From contig JAQFVV010000258.1 in NCBI GenBank assembly GCA_028023455.1, positions 124,001-188,000 of the forward strand: a DNA stretch of 64,000 bases, read 5' to 3'. Below are positions 1 through 11,650 of the stretch, in pieces. The position numbers and the translations under genes were made by a program. Within the stretch, counting starts at the first letter, position 1, and each line of letters begins with the position of its first letter. This DNA comes from Epiperipatus broadwayi (Eukaryota > Onychophora > Udeonychophora > Euonychophora > Peripatidae). Under the pieces are notes generated by a model. That model was given only the letters and a program-made list of their open reading frames with translations, made no database searches and had not been told where the DNA came from.

Positions 1-1196
1 ACTACAGTATCAATAATTGTCTTTTCTCTTGATGGTTCTTTTTGTTATCTATTTAATGTTTTCTTAATAACACCTAATGGATAACCATTTTTCGTAAGAG
101 TTTATTCGATGTAAATCTTTTTTTCCAATTCACTGGTTTCTGAACAGACTTCTTTTGCTCTGTTCTATAGTGATAGTATAGCTCCATGTTTTGTGTTTTT
201 GATATGATTGGATGTATAGGCTAGGTAATTTCCCAGATATTTAGGTTTTCAGTAATTTGTACTTTTGATTTTGCCATGAAGGAGTCTTGTCAAAGAACAT
301 CTAAGAATACCAATTTTTCTTCTTGTTCTGATTCTATTGTAAATTTAATTAAAAGGGATATGTTATTGATGTGTTTCCAGAAATTTTTTTAGCAGTGCTT
401 CACCATATGGTCATACAAAAAATGTATCATCCAAACTTTAGGTGGATATGGTGTAGTTTTTATGGCTAAGGTTTCAAGTTCTTCCAAGTAAATATTGCTA
501 ATCAGGGAAGGCAATGGTGAGCCCATAGCCATTCCTTGATTTTGTTGGAAGAATTCTTTGTTATATTGAAAGTAGGTTGTTTTTATACAGAATGTTAATA
601 GTTAGTTCCATTATACTATTAATAGGAAATGTGGTTCTGGTTTGTAAACTATTATCACCATTTAATCTTTTCCTTACAATAGATTATGCTTCTTCACATG
701 GTACATTCATGAATAAACTTTCCACATCAAAGGTTACCTTTCAATTGTCTTGTTTTTTATTAATTCTACAAAGTGTCTAAAATCTCTGACAAAGGACTGG
801 GTCTTATATGTCAAAGGACCTAGAACTTTGAGAAGAAATCTTGCCAAATTTTAGCAAAGAGAATCTCTAGAACTAACAATAGATCTTAATGGAACATGAT
901 AAACCATAAAGAGGAATTTTGCTGAAATATGATATGATTTTACTTTTTTCTGAATAAGTGAAATACCTGTGATGGTTTCTGAATAATGCTTGTAACTTTG
1001 TTTCCTTACTCGGTATCGAATTTTTTGCCATGTTTTCTATATTGGCGTGCTATGAGGAGTGCTTGTATTATTGTTGTCATAATCAGTTGTATCCATTACA
1101 ACTATTGCATTGCCCATGTCAGCAGGGAGAATATTTATAAATTTATCTACTTTGAGAGATTTAATTGCTTTCCTCTCACCATAGGATATGTTTGAC
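1..1196 (-). pseudogene. Penelope-like element reverse transcriptase, degenerate, truncated by window edge
   Basis: Conceptual translation of the minus strand in shifting frames gives the ordered signature of Penelope-like retroelement RT. Near 1190-1080 it reads AIKSLKVDKFINILPADMGNAI-type sequence, the family's 'I.LPADKG..VV' block. Near 900-870 there is PLRSIVSS. Near 740-690 VTFDVESLFMNVP matches the 'FDV.SLFTNVP' catalytic motif A. Near 550-500 there is GMAMGSPLPSLISNIYLEELE, matching motif B 'G.AMGSPL.P..AN.YME'. The catalytic block survives only in another frame near 400 (LDDTFFV in place of YVDDTF). In the family this enzyme copies element RNA and is joined to a C-terminal GIY-YIG nuclease, which would lie left of position 1. 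Several frameshifts and stops show it is dead. The plus-strand open frames at 577-780 and 986-1195 are shadows of it. Confidence 0.85.
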
Positions 1197-4100
1197 TTCA
1201 ATTTTTGCTGCTTCTCAAGTCAAAAACATTGTAATATTTAACATTTTTATGAAATAATAAACTAATTGGAAATGCAAATCAATGACTGTATTATATTTAA
1301 ACATTTAATGATTATAATAATTTGATAAATAATTGAAAAGACAACAAAACAACATAAAATATTTCTTATTGTTTGATCCATATCTATTATCTACAATTTT
1401 TTTCACAATTAAAAAATATTTTTTTTTGCATTATGGAAAGTGTTACATTAATGTACAGACAATTATGCTTCAATCACATCAACAAAAATGGCAAAAGAGT
1501 GATTTGACTTGATTTTTGAATTATCATTAATTTCATCTTAATCACAAATGCAATGAAATCTAATCGTTTGGATTAGACAATCATACCCTTGTTTGCTTCA
1601 GACATACACGTCCAGTTATACACCTAAACAGAACTAATTACATTTATTGGTTTGTGGCAGTGTGAGATAGTCCGTCACTTTGATACTCAAATAAAACTCA
1701 AGTGTCAAGCAATTGATCACATGATTACTTTTATGTTCATTTATCATATTGGATTATTTTAAGGAAAATTATATCAAAGTGGATTATTTATGTAATTTAA
1801 ATGTGAATATTTGTATTTTTAAGTAAATGTTTATATTTTTAACTAATGCTTTAAGTTGAGACTGTTGTTTTTTTGTTTTGTTTTTTTTTGTCAAGGAAGC
1901 ATTTAAAAATGGTATTGCTGCAATCTGTGTTATTTAAATTATTATTACCAGATTTGAATTCTAAAAAAACTAAAAACAGAAATATAACTCAATAAATTGT
2001 ATTTTAAAACACATTTGTTCTCTATAGGAGTAAAAATAAACCTAAAAACTATATTAAATTTAAAATTATCTTTAACTCGTAAATGTTCTAGCACTGTATG
2101 GTAGCAAGAAATTTATTTTAGCACACAAAGTAATTTCCAATAATAATAAAATCAAACCTTAACAAAGAAGGTGGAAGGCGTCAATAAGATATTAATAGAT
2201 ATAGAACTTGAAAACTGAATACATATAATAATGCATCATATTGAACCAATTATTTTGCATTTTGACTTTCTTTAATTATTTGAAAGATTATCATAACTCT
2301 TGTGTTGTTGTTTTCATAGAAATGATGATGAATCTAAGAAATTTGTAAGTGGAACTTGAAAACTGCTGTTAAAAAAAAAAACCTTTCATTTTTAACAAAA
2401 TCTCTTTAAATTGATTGTCAAACACATTCATACAATTTTTATAAGACATATAATCAAGAATAGTTCTTCTTATTCTACTCTAGTACTATCTATTATTTAT
2501 TTTGAGTAAGCAGAGTTTATCAGATAGTAGAGCAATTTAATCATCATCTCCAGATTATTTTCTGACTTCATAAATATGGAGCTGGGATTCAAACCTAGAA
2601 CAAATGCAATCATACATCTTGCTGATAATTTAAAACATTTTTCTTATTATCAAGATAATGACCTCAAGTTCAAAAACTAACAGACTTTGAAATCAAGCCA
2701 ATCTATTTGTTTAGATATACAGAACTGGCACTAAGTCAGCAACTAAATTTTACTAATTATGCACAACATTTGATTCTTTCATCATAAATATAACCTGACA
2801 AAGTTCATAGTTATGATTTATAACTTACATATAAAAGTGAAATCAATTTGTCAAAGATAACTTTTTTTCAATCAGCAATGACATACATTTTAATCTGTTA
2901 GACATTTAAAATAAAAGTATTATTTTTAATTAACTGAAGCCTATACTTCTAAATTTTAACTAAACAAATATACTAGTTCTCACATGTATTTAATTAAAAA
3001 TTGCTTTTCTACATTATATTATATGTGAAACATTTGTTTTGTATTTTTGAGAAAAATATTTATTAAAGTGTTTATGGTAAATAAAAATAAATCCCTGATG
3101 ACGATAAAAGCACACAATTTTTAAAAAAAAGTCTTCAAAATATTTTGTGAAATAAAGGATTGATTATTAAAATAGCCTTTACAAAAACTGTAGAGAGACA
3201 ACTCCTCATTAATAGAGAAAGATAGAGTTGTGGAAGTTAATAGGGTTTTAGAGAAACACATTAAAAGAACAGAAACTAGTTTCAAAATAGCAGAATAGAA
3301 TAACTTTTCTGAAAAAAAATTGATAATGAATAGATAAAAAGAAAACTATCACTACATTGATTGCCTTCCTTCTGAAGTTCTGAAGCTACCAGGACCTCAG
3401 TATGCACAACTAACATATAGGCACAATAAGTCTCCTCCAGATAAAACTATACAAAGAGATTTATGATACTTACAAAAGTATAAGTGAATAACTATATAAC
3501 AAAATCTTATATTTAAAATTATCTTTGAATCAATTAATTTTCTATTAAGAAATCCATATTAAATTTATCTACAAGAAAAAAGGAAAATATCACTCCAAAC
3601 ATGCAAGCAAATTAAAAGAAATTCTAAACCCATAAAAGTTTTGTCATTTACTTAAAAATGGAAACATACACTTTATGATAACTTTGTCATGAATACTGTC
3701 AAAAATAGTAACTTTTATAGTGTTAACTCAATTCCTGAAAGCATTATATGTGTTTCCGTTGTATAAGATAGATTGGATAGATGTAGGGAGCTTATACGTT
3801 CCAGTTTAAGTCCCTTATAATTACATTTATTATTGATTATAATATTTGAATACTAGAAGTGAGTTTATAGTATTATTCAAATGATTTAAACTAAATCTTT
3901 AATGTAATTTTATATCAGTCATGTAAAAAATAAAATTCTATATTCGTTTTATTATTTCATTTATTCAGTTAAATTTTAAATATTTTTTCTGTCTTGCTGA
4001 TACTTTTAAATTACTATTTTTGTGTCAAACTTCAGAAAAAATAGAAGTACTTTTGACATAGGAAAGGCACTATTCTGAAATATAAAAATCACTTCTTTTT

Positions 4101-6700
4101 TCTAAATAATCTAGTTATTGCCATAAATATCAATAGACTTAAGGATATATAGAAGACAATGCATTAGTAATATGAGCTGAAAAAAATAATTGTTAATCTT
4201 TTCTAAAAATTATAGTTTTTTTTTTTCTTTTACTTTCATAAGTGTTTCATAAAATGTTCAAACATAATTTACTTCCCCATGAAATTTAGTTAAAAATTTG
4301 ATAGTTTTTATTCATGTCATTTTGTATACTCATAAAATGTCAAAATCAGAAAGTCATTTTTATGGTTGAAACTTATTTATGCCATACGGGTAGCTACAGA
4401 CATTTAGACTATTTAATAAACCCATATGAGAATTTAGATTATCTGCTTATGAAAATGAATTGTTATCCTATTACAACGCCCAAAATCATATTGTCCAAGA
4501 ATATTGTCCAAGAATAAACAAGAAAGATCTCATAGTTAGTGCATCCCTCTATCTATCATGCACATGATCTACGATGTGAATCTGAAACAAATGAATCTTG
4601 AAAAAAAATTTTAAGTTACAAGTGTATACTTAGTATTAGTCTAAAGCTCTCCCAGATAGTGGTAAGTAGGGAAGTAATTATACTTAGTCTGAAATTAATA
4701 CAAAAAAAATAAACCTAAAAATATCAACAATATGAGAGTAAAAAGTCTCTTGAAAGCGCTTAGCTAAAATAAATTAATATTTTTATATTTAAAATAAATT
4801 AACAATTTGGGTTTAATTATATATATATATACTAGCTTCATTATCTGTGCATACAATATATATATATAGGAATAGTATATTGTATTATCCATTACTAATA
4901 ATTGTGGTTAGGTTTTTGCTTTATAAGAGTCTATTTAAAAACTATATAACTTTATTTTGGATACACATCTTTTAAAAACAAGTTATACAAAAATTTAATA
5001 AGAGAGCAGGACAATGATTGAATGGATTATATACTTAGATAAAACATGATGCAATAAATAAAACTTTTAAATTCTCTATCATATATATAGAATGCATATT
5101 AAATTGTCTATAAATTATCCACTCATTTCAGTAGCAAGATTTTTATTTATAAAGACAAAAACTATTCAATATAGTAGATAACAGCTGGCTAAGCACTTGA
5201 TCGCAATCACTCTTTCTACAATAAGTATCTCACAATCTAAATTTCCATTATTTTCTTTTCACCTCAGTAATTTTTTTAAAAAAATGAAGCACTAATTTTC
5301 AAGAAGGTTTTTACCCCTTGGAAAGTCATCAAGCTGTACTTTTTTCTATTAAAAAAATAATTTAAGGTCTACAAACATGACAGGAAACTAGAAAAATTCA
5401 CCTCCCACTACATTTTTACTACTTGATTCATTTATTGCAATTTTGAATTAAATTTTAACAGGAAAATGGATGGGGGGTGGGGGCTTATATTTTGCCTGTG
5501 TAAGTGAATCTGAAATTTTTTTTTAAAACAAAAATACTTTACAATATATAAAATATTATTCGATATTAAAAAAAATATCGCGATATAATCAAATTAAAAC
5601 ATATTACACTTTCTACATAATTAATTTGAATATAAAGTCATTTAATTTCTTCTAACAATTAGTATGTATAATAACTATATGTATAATAATAATGAAAGAA
5701 TGAAGTTTTTATAATACAGTTTAATAATTCTGTTATTATTTTAACTATCAAAAAGAGTTACCAACAATTAATCAGTATTTCAGCAAATCAGAATTCAGTC
5801 AACTATATATTATGAACATTTGTAATACATGAAATATCTGACAATAATTTCATCATAGCATTAAAAAACATGTCTTACAACATAATAGCTAATGTCTCTT
5901 CAAACTAACGTTTTAATTTTGTGATATTCGAGTAGTAGTTTAGTAAAAGTAATTTCTTATAATATGAGGTTCTTTAGAAAACAGTTAATGTCTCATTAAA
6001 AACTGTTTTGATATTTCTTTGTGGATATATTTTTTAAAGACGTAAATAATAGCATCTTGAAATTTTAAGGTTCTCTTTTTATATGTATTAAATATAGTAC
6101 ACTTGCAATAGTTTAAAACTGTCTAAATACTTTATTTGAATATTGCTTAGAGGGTAAGCTTCTCCACATTTACTCATAAACACTATTGTAGTACTTAGTT
6201 ATTTAATTTCTTATAGGCATAATGCATGCATTATTTGCTCATTCATTGACACGATTGTTCTTTTTCTTAGAGGCTATTCTGTAGAATAAATAAAAAATTG
6301 TTGATATATATTGTTAATTATAATAGATCATTTTAAGGTATCAACATATTATAAAAATGTTTAAGCTTATTAAGAATAAATAATTTATCAACAGTTCTTT
6401 GTCTACGAACACCAGGTTTTATATATATTGTCAAATCTTTTTTCCCCCAAATATCTCTTTTTTCAAATTGCCATACATATGTAATAAAGTATTTCCTTTT
6501 TAACACCATTTTTAATTCTTCTATTATTATTATGATAACTACTATCTTCTTCATCATCATCATCATTTTTCAAATATATTTTATTGATCATACATTGTGC
6601 AAATCATAATTTCATAGGATAGGTTACATAGGTTATAAATAATTAGAAGAAGCCAAAAATAATTCTAGTAATCTTAATTGCACATCTGCCATATTTGAAA
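1197..6700. other. AT-rich intergenic DNA, no gene seen
   Basis: Very AT-rich single-copy-looking sequence with many poly-A/T runs and short (TA)n tracts near 4820-4870. No open frame has recognisable domains. A (TCATCA)n-like tract lies near 6548-6566. Short tRNA-B-box-like words, such as the GGATTCAAACC form near 2585, occur without a matching A box, so I call no tRNA or SINE. Confidence 0.5.
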
Positions 6701-7156
6701 AACGTATCATGCTAGGACTCCAGTTTCTACCTCATTAGAGACCAAATGTCTATAATTTTTTTAAATCTTTTTCTTTAAGTAAGTCTAATTTTGTTGCAGA
6801 AAGTATTTGGATGTCTTCTAAGACATTATTATATATTAATATGGATTTTGGTGCACCATAATGTACAAAGAACAAAAGTGATTGCCTGAAAGTTTTAAAA
6901 TTAATATTTGGGTTGTAGAACCATCTAGGAATTGGTGCCTGAATATTATTAAAGCTAAAAAAGTTCAAAGAAAAGGTACAAAAAAGAAAATTTAAAGACG
7001 TTTCTCATATGACAATAGTGATCAACCTCATTAGTTAACCCAGTGTAATATACATAAGGTATGGAAACCATTAATCAACTTTGCTCTTAAGAAAGAATGG
7101 AGTAATCAGGAGAAACCTCACACATACTTATATAAAATTTCTACTGACTAATGCCT

Positions 7157-7206
7157 TTGGCAGGATGGCTCAGTTGGTTAGAGCATTGCCTTAAAATTCA
7201 ATACTC
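7157..7206 (+). repeat. tRNA-like head fragment (possible SINE 5' end)
   Basis: The text GGATGGCTCAGTTGG followed by TTAGAGCATTGCCTT resembles the D-arm and A box (TRGCNNAGYNGG) of a tRNA or tRNA-derived SINE. The usual B box GGTTCGANTCC is not found at the right distance; only a weak GGTTCAGAC form lies 3' at about 7267, inside the neighbouring repeat. It abuts the first copy of the hammerhead family, so it could be an older SINE fragment or a chimeric 5' end. It cannot be a functional tRNA. Confidence 0.4.
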
Positions 7207-7500
7207 ACATCACTCCTTAGCCTCAGAGCAATAGTTTAATGCTTTGGCACTCCTCTGAGGCACTAGGTTCAGACACTAGATCTAAAAATACCAAGCCAAA
7301 GCCAGCATTTATTTAAAAGTTAACTATTAAGTAAAAAATCAGAAATTTTTAGATACCTAAATGTCTTCAAATGCAGCTATCTTACTCAAATAGCTATATA
7401 GGGCTGAGAGATCTTCAGCCAATCTATATATTAATAGCCTTAGCAATATAACATTGCTTAAGACTTTAAAGCAAAGACTGTGAATAGTCAACAAAAAATC
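7207..7500 (-). repeat. Hammerhead-family repeat, direct copy A
   Basis: This 290-bp copy is collinear with 7630-7926. Shared words include GCTTTGGCACTCCTC, CACTAGATCTAAAAA and CCAAGCCAAAGCCAGCATTTA. The same word starts at 7241 here and at 7662 in copy B, a period of 421 bp. On the minus strand it holds a decayed hammerhead motif (about 7212-7262): motif 1 reads CAGAGGA instead of CUGAGGA, and the GAAA block reads UAAA. It is set as a direct tandem unit with copy B. Confidence 0.75.
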
Positions 7501-7639
7501 AAAGTCATATATCACATGACAATTTTTAATCTTTTAAATAAAAAATAAAGAGCTCTGCTAATTTGCTGTAACAAGCTTTATTGATAAATGTCAGCTAAAC
7601 AAAGCATTAAAAAAAATCTTTATCTTGAAAACCACTCGT

Positions 7640-7690
7640 CAGCCTAAGACCAATAGTTTATGCTTTGGCACTCCTCAGTGAGGCACAGGA
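7640..7690 (-). ncRNA. Decayed hammerhead ribozyme (copy B)
   Basis: On the minus strand, CUGAGGA (plus 7678-7672) is followed by a GUGC-CAAA-GCAU hairpin. It then reads AAAC where GAAAC is expected, so one core G is missing. The GGUC cleavage-site block follows. The loss of an essential core base predicts no self-cleavage. It is the direct-repeat partner of copy A and the inverted partner of the complete ribozyme at 8149-8190. Confidence 0.55.
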
Positions 7691-8148
7691 TAACTTCAGA
7701 CACTAGATCTAAAAACACCAAGCCAAAGCCAGCATTTATTTAAAAGTTAACTATAAAGTAGAACTCTAAAATTTTTAGACACCTAAATGTTTTCAAATCC
7801 AGATATCTATTTCAAATAGCTATATGGGCTAAAAGATCTTCAGCCAAACCATATATTAATAGCCTTAATATAACATTGCTTAAGACTTTAAAGCAAAGAC
7901 TATAAATAGTCAAAAAAATATCAAAGACTTTGCTTTAAAGTCTTAAGCAATGTTATATTGATACGGCTATTGATATATGATTTGGTTGAAGATCTCTCAG
8001 TCCCATATAGCTTTTTGAGTTAGATAGCTAGGTTTGAAGACATTTGGGTGTCTAAAAATTTCACATTTTCTACTTAATAGTTAACTTTTAACTAAATGCT
8101 GGTTTTGGCTTGGTATTTTTAGATCTAGGGTCTGAAGCTATCTTGGCT

Positions 8149-8190
8149 CCTCACTGAGGAGTGCCAAAGCATGAAACCATTGGTCTGAGG
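8149..8190 (+). ncRNA. Hammerhead self-cleaving ribozyme, all core bases present
   Basis: All elements of a type I hammerhead are visible. Stem I is CCTCA (8149-8153) paired with TGAGG (8186-8190), five Watson-Crick pairs. The core box CUGAGGA is at 8154-8160. Stem II is GUGC (8161-8164), loop CAAA, GCAU (8169-8172), with one closing G-U pair. The GAAA box is at 8173-8176. Stem III is ACC (8176-8178) with GGU (8182-8184) and a three-base loop. The unpaired cleavage-site C is 8185, so cutting is predicted between 8185 and 8186. In the known fold CUGANGA and GAAA form the catalytic core. Short stem III is typical of hammerheads in Penelope-like elements and in small retrozymes, which form dimeric or tandem transcripts. 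Activity is inferred, not shown. Confidence 0.78.
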
Positions 8191-8351
8191 CTAAGAGGTG
8201 GTTTTCAAGATAGAGATTTTTAAATGCATTGTTTAGCTGACATTTATCAATAAAGCTGGTTAGAGCAAATTAGCATAGCTCTTTATTTTTCATTTACAAA
8301 CTTAAAAATTGAGTCATGTGATATATGACTTTCATTTTTTGTTGACTATTT

Positions 8352-10049
8352 AAAAGAAGAAAGAATTTGGAAGATTTATTTGTTTTTTAAAAAAAAAAAA
8401 AAAAACTTGAATTTATATATAAAAACAACAACAACAAAATAGTCATGAAATTATTTTTGTAAGAAAAAATAATTATCACCATCACTAAGAAGGAAAAAAA
8501 CTATTCACATAATATTCATTTCCTGAACATCAAAATTACAGGTACATTGTTCTTAAAGCTGTTGAAAAAGATTGGTGGTTAATTAAAAGGGAAAGAAGTT
8601 TTTTGAACTTTTGTGATTTTACACTTTGTTTAATTTGATAGATTTAAATTTGATTTAAAAAAAATTATTTAAAGCAAGATATAATTTTATCTTTTCATTA
8701 ACTTTCTGAAAGATCAAGGGGAAATATCTACTTATATTGCCATTTTCTAAAAAAAAAAATAAAAAAAAACACTATTTTTAAAGAATAGGTATTTTCTTTT
8801 TTAAAATATTTTTATATTAATAATTATTAAAATTTATATTAATCTCACTTTCTCTTTCTCTCTATATATATATATATCCACACACACATAATGCAAACGC
8901 TTTTTAATTTTATTATTGTTTTGTTTTTAATTGCTCTTAACCTCTCTTCATTTTAATCTTCACGTATAATAATTAACTTTTAAAATAAATAAATCAAAAT
9001 AATAGAATGAAAGAAATCAAATTTTAAAAAAAAGTTTAAAAATAATTTACTCCGAATTCCAATAAAAATCCACTGATTATACATTATAACAATTATATAT
9101 GTTTTTAATATATTTCTTTGGCGTTTTATAGATATTTTAAAGTAAGAGGAAAATATTATTTTTAAATTATACTTTTCTTAAGTAATAATTTGTAGACATT
9201 GATCTGAGCAACTTGAAAAATTAAAAACATAAGCATACCGAAGAATTCACTCTATAGATAATGCTTTAAAAAAAACTGATCTAAAAATCTTTTACTCAAT
9301 TAACTTATAATTTTAATTGGGATTAAAATCATTAGCAGTGTTATTTATTAAATATTAATTTATAAAAATACAATTTTTCCATCAAAAGTGTTAACTATAA
9401 ATTTCCAAATTGTTAAATGTTCTTATAATATTAAAACAAAAAGACTGAAATGTCAATTCCATCTGCTTCCTTTAAGCAGACCTTAAGACTTTTCATTATT
9501 CAAATCTTGAAATATTTAAAGCAAGTTATTAACTGGAAAAATGTTGAGTATTAGCCAGAATTTTTGTATAATGAACTGATCTTAATAATAAGAGGAAAAA
9601 GTAATAAAATTTCTTGTCATTTTTATAAATCCAAGATAGTCAAAAGCTTCACAGTGTTTTCCCCCCACCTTTTTTCCCCTTCATTTTATTAATATTATAG
9701 GCACCCCTGCTAACATCTATTCATTATAATACTTTATATATATAAAAAAAGAATGTGGTAATAATAAGGTGCCTTATATATATATGTATACTTTTTTCTT
9801 TTGTTTAATTATTCTATTTACGACTTCAAACTACAATAAAGATAGAAGTGTAGATAAAATGCAAGAGGATTTTCACTTTTTATTCTGATATGGTAATTAA
9901 CCGAAAATATGTATTTATTATACTTCTTGGAATAGATGAAAAATGATCAATTAAAAACATGATAAAACTATAAGCAATAAAATATATTGTAATTATTAAA
10001 ATTAAACATCACACGATCAGCATTCTTTATGCATACACAAGCTGTTTTT
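8352..10049. other. AT-rich DNA, no gene seen
   Basis: Poly-A tracts (8390-8405, 8750-8770), a short CT/TA tract near 8850-8885 and otherwise unique AT-rich sequence. No coding signature was found on either strand. Confidence 0.5.
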
Positions 10050-10156
10050 CACAAAGGCAAAACTCTCCATACAGTACAGCGCCACTCAGTGCATTCACTG
10101 AGTATTATGGCATGCACTGGGTAGCGCTACTGTATAGACAGTTTTGTCTCTGTGAA
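10050..10156. repeat. Short hairpin (MITE-like) element related to the 45-kb foldback
   Basis: Arms of about 50 bp pair around a centre near 10103: TCACAAAGGCAAAACTCTCC with its complement, ATACAGTA, then CACTCAGTGCATTCACTGAG. The opening word GGCAAAACTCTCCATACAGTA recurs at 45153 and 45580 and inverted near 45860-45880, so these belong to one family. No coding capacity. Confidence 0.7.
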
Positions 10157-10599
10157 TTATTATAATCTTTGATTAAGTTTTTCTAATTGATAAATGTTTA
10201 TTAATTATATAAAAATTTATTTTTTCCTCTCCATTTTTAATATATTTTTCATTTATTATTTTTTGGGTTTAAACTTATTTATTTTATGTATGCTTTTCAA
10301 TTGGTTATAAGTATCATTTCATTAATTATGAAACTATTTTTTTTAAAAAATATATATTCTTTTTGAACTTAGATTCAATCTATAGTGAAATTTTAACATA
10401 TTTTGATGTAAAGAGGTTATCTGATGTTTGTTGATAAAAAACTTAGTATATTACAATAGGAATATTAAAAAAAAACATAACATAAAGAACTTTATATATT
10501 TACAATTTTGTTAGATAAAACATTACATATTGTTAAATATACAATATTGTAATGAATATACCTGACAAAAAAAAAATATTGAGAAATTGTAGATTAGAG

Positions 10600-11650
10600 C
10601 ACTGATGAATAAGTGGGCATGTAGCTGCAAATATATCTGAAAGAGTAATTTTTTGTCTCCCTGTTTAATTGTACCTAGTTTGTTTTTAAATGTTTTCAGG
10701 TATCGTTTTGTATTACTAACATAAATAAATAACCATCTTATATATCACAGAACATAACATATGAATATGATTGTTCTTATTTATGCAAAGCAAGTTTTTA
10801 GAAAAAGTTAATTATTGATTGAATGGTACTATTATTTTTCTGAAGTATTTTTGTGATGTGTGACTGAGTATCTTGTAGGTTACTAGACTTAAAAACAAGG
10901 GTTCTTCCTTGAAACATAATTGATATATAGTTTCTAAGTTGATAAGATTTCTCTTATGCCTCAAAAAATATAATGTAGGCAAAGATTACATGTTTATTTT
11001 TATTTTGAGCATAAAATCGAAATATTTTTGCTAAAGAGTCCAATAGTTATATCTTATCAGTTGACTATTATTAATGCCAAGCAATGGAGAATCAGCTCCA
11101 TCATTTTTCAATATTCCCAATTCTCTTCCTGAAATATTATCTTAATATTTGTCATTTGATTAATTAATATTACAATTGTTTGAAGATGTTTGTGTATGAA
11201 GGCAGCTTATCTGTTGGTGTTATCTTAAGCATCATCTCCAGATGTGGAAATAATCTTATCATGGCTGACATAAGATTAATAGATTCTTGGATCCTATATA
11301 TATAAATTGAGTGCAGTCCTAATCCATTTTGAGTAATATGAAACTGTAATATTTTGACTGAAATTGCAACTATTTTATTTGCCCACAAGAGCTTTCTGCA
11401 CAGAGAATAAACATTTGAAATAAATACCTTTGTAAATATTATGACAGGTAAATAGTATGTTATCATGGTGATAATATGCATGTAAATAAGAGCTTTCTTA
11501 GAATAGAGTGAGAGGTATGCCTTTGAAAATGATGAAAGTGTTGCCATGCCCATGTTGTGTCTGACTACAGATAAAATTATTTTCTTTTTTCTGGAAAACA
11601 AAGATTTGTAAACAAGCTTAGGATTTTTCTTTAAGGTAATTGATACACAG
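10600..11650 (-). pseudogene. LINE (Tx1/L1-like) region after the reverse transcriptase, degenerate
   Basis: A minus-strand frame at 11601-11170 encodes 143 residues that match the segment following the RT palm in L1/Tx1-type LINEs: SKAYLSLYSKKALIYMHIIT, YYLPVIIFTKVF, LLWANKIVAISVKILQF and NGLGLHSIYIYRIQESINL. These correspond to the family's 'L...WYYLPV', 'FLWG.K..VS...L..P...GGLGL' pattern. Weaker, stop-ridden similarity continues down to about 10600. The polymerase motifs themselves are not preserved upstream (11650-11900). It is a 5'-truncated or eroded copy. Confidence 0.65.

Larger units (their letters stand above)
7483..8351. repeat. 869-bp imperfect palindrome of the hammerhead family (copies B and C head to head)
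   Basis: The left arm (7483-7900) and right arm (7926-8351) are inverted copies around a 25-nt centre near 7901-7925. Blocks that pair include AATAGTCAAC at the outer ends, AGCTTTATTGATAAATGTCAG, the GCCAAAGCA segment, and the central TAAGACTTTAAAGC with its complement. Copy B lies on the minus strand and copy C on the plus strand. Together with copy A the locus is a direct dimer joined to an inverted third unit. No protein is encoded. The arms have drifted by small indels, so this is an old insertion and not a collapsed assembly artefact. Confidence 0.85.

Noticed and set aside
2580-2605. tRNA B-box-like GGATTCAAACC (also near 40168 and 55500)
   Set aside because: No A box or cloverleaf at tRNA spacing; not a tRNA gene.
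6333-6968. Minus-strand frames of 77 and 72 codons
   Set aside because: The second has a faint LINE C-terminal flavour (WFYNPNI), but not enough ordered motifs to call; the first begins in a low-complexity ATC repeat.
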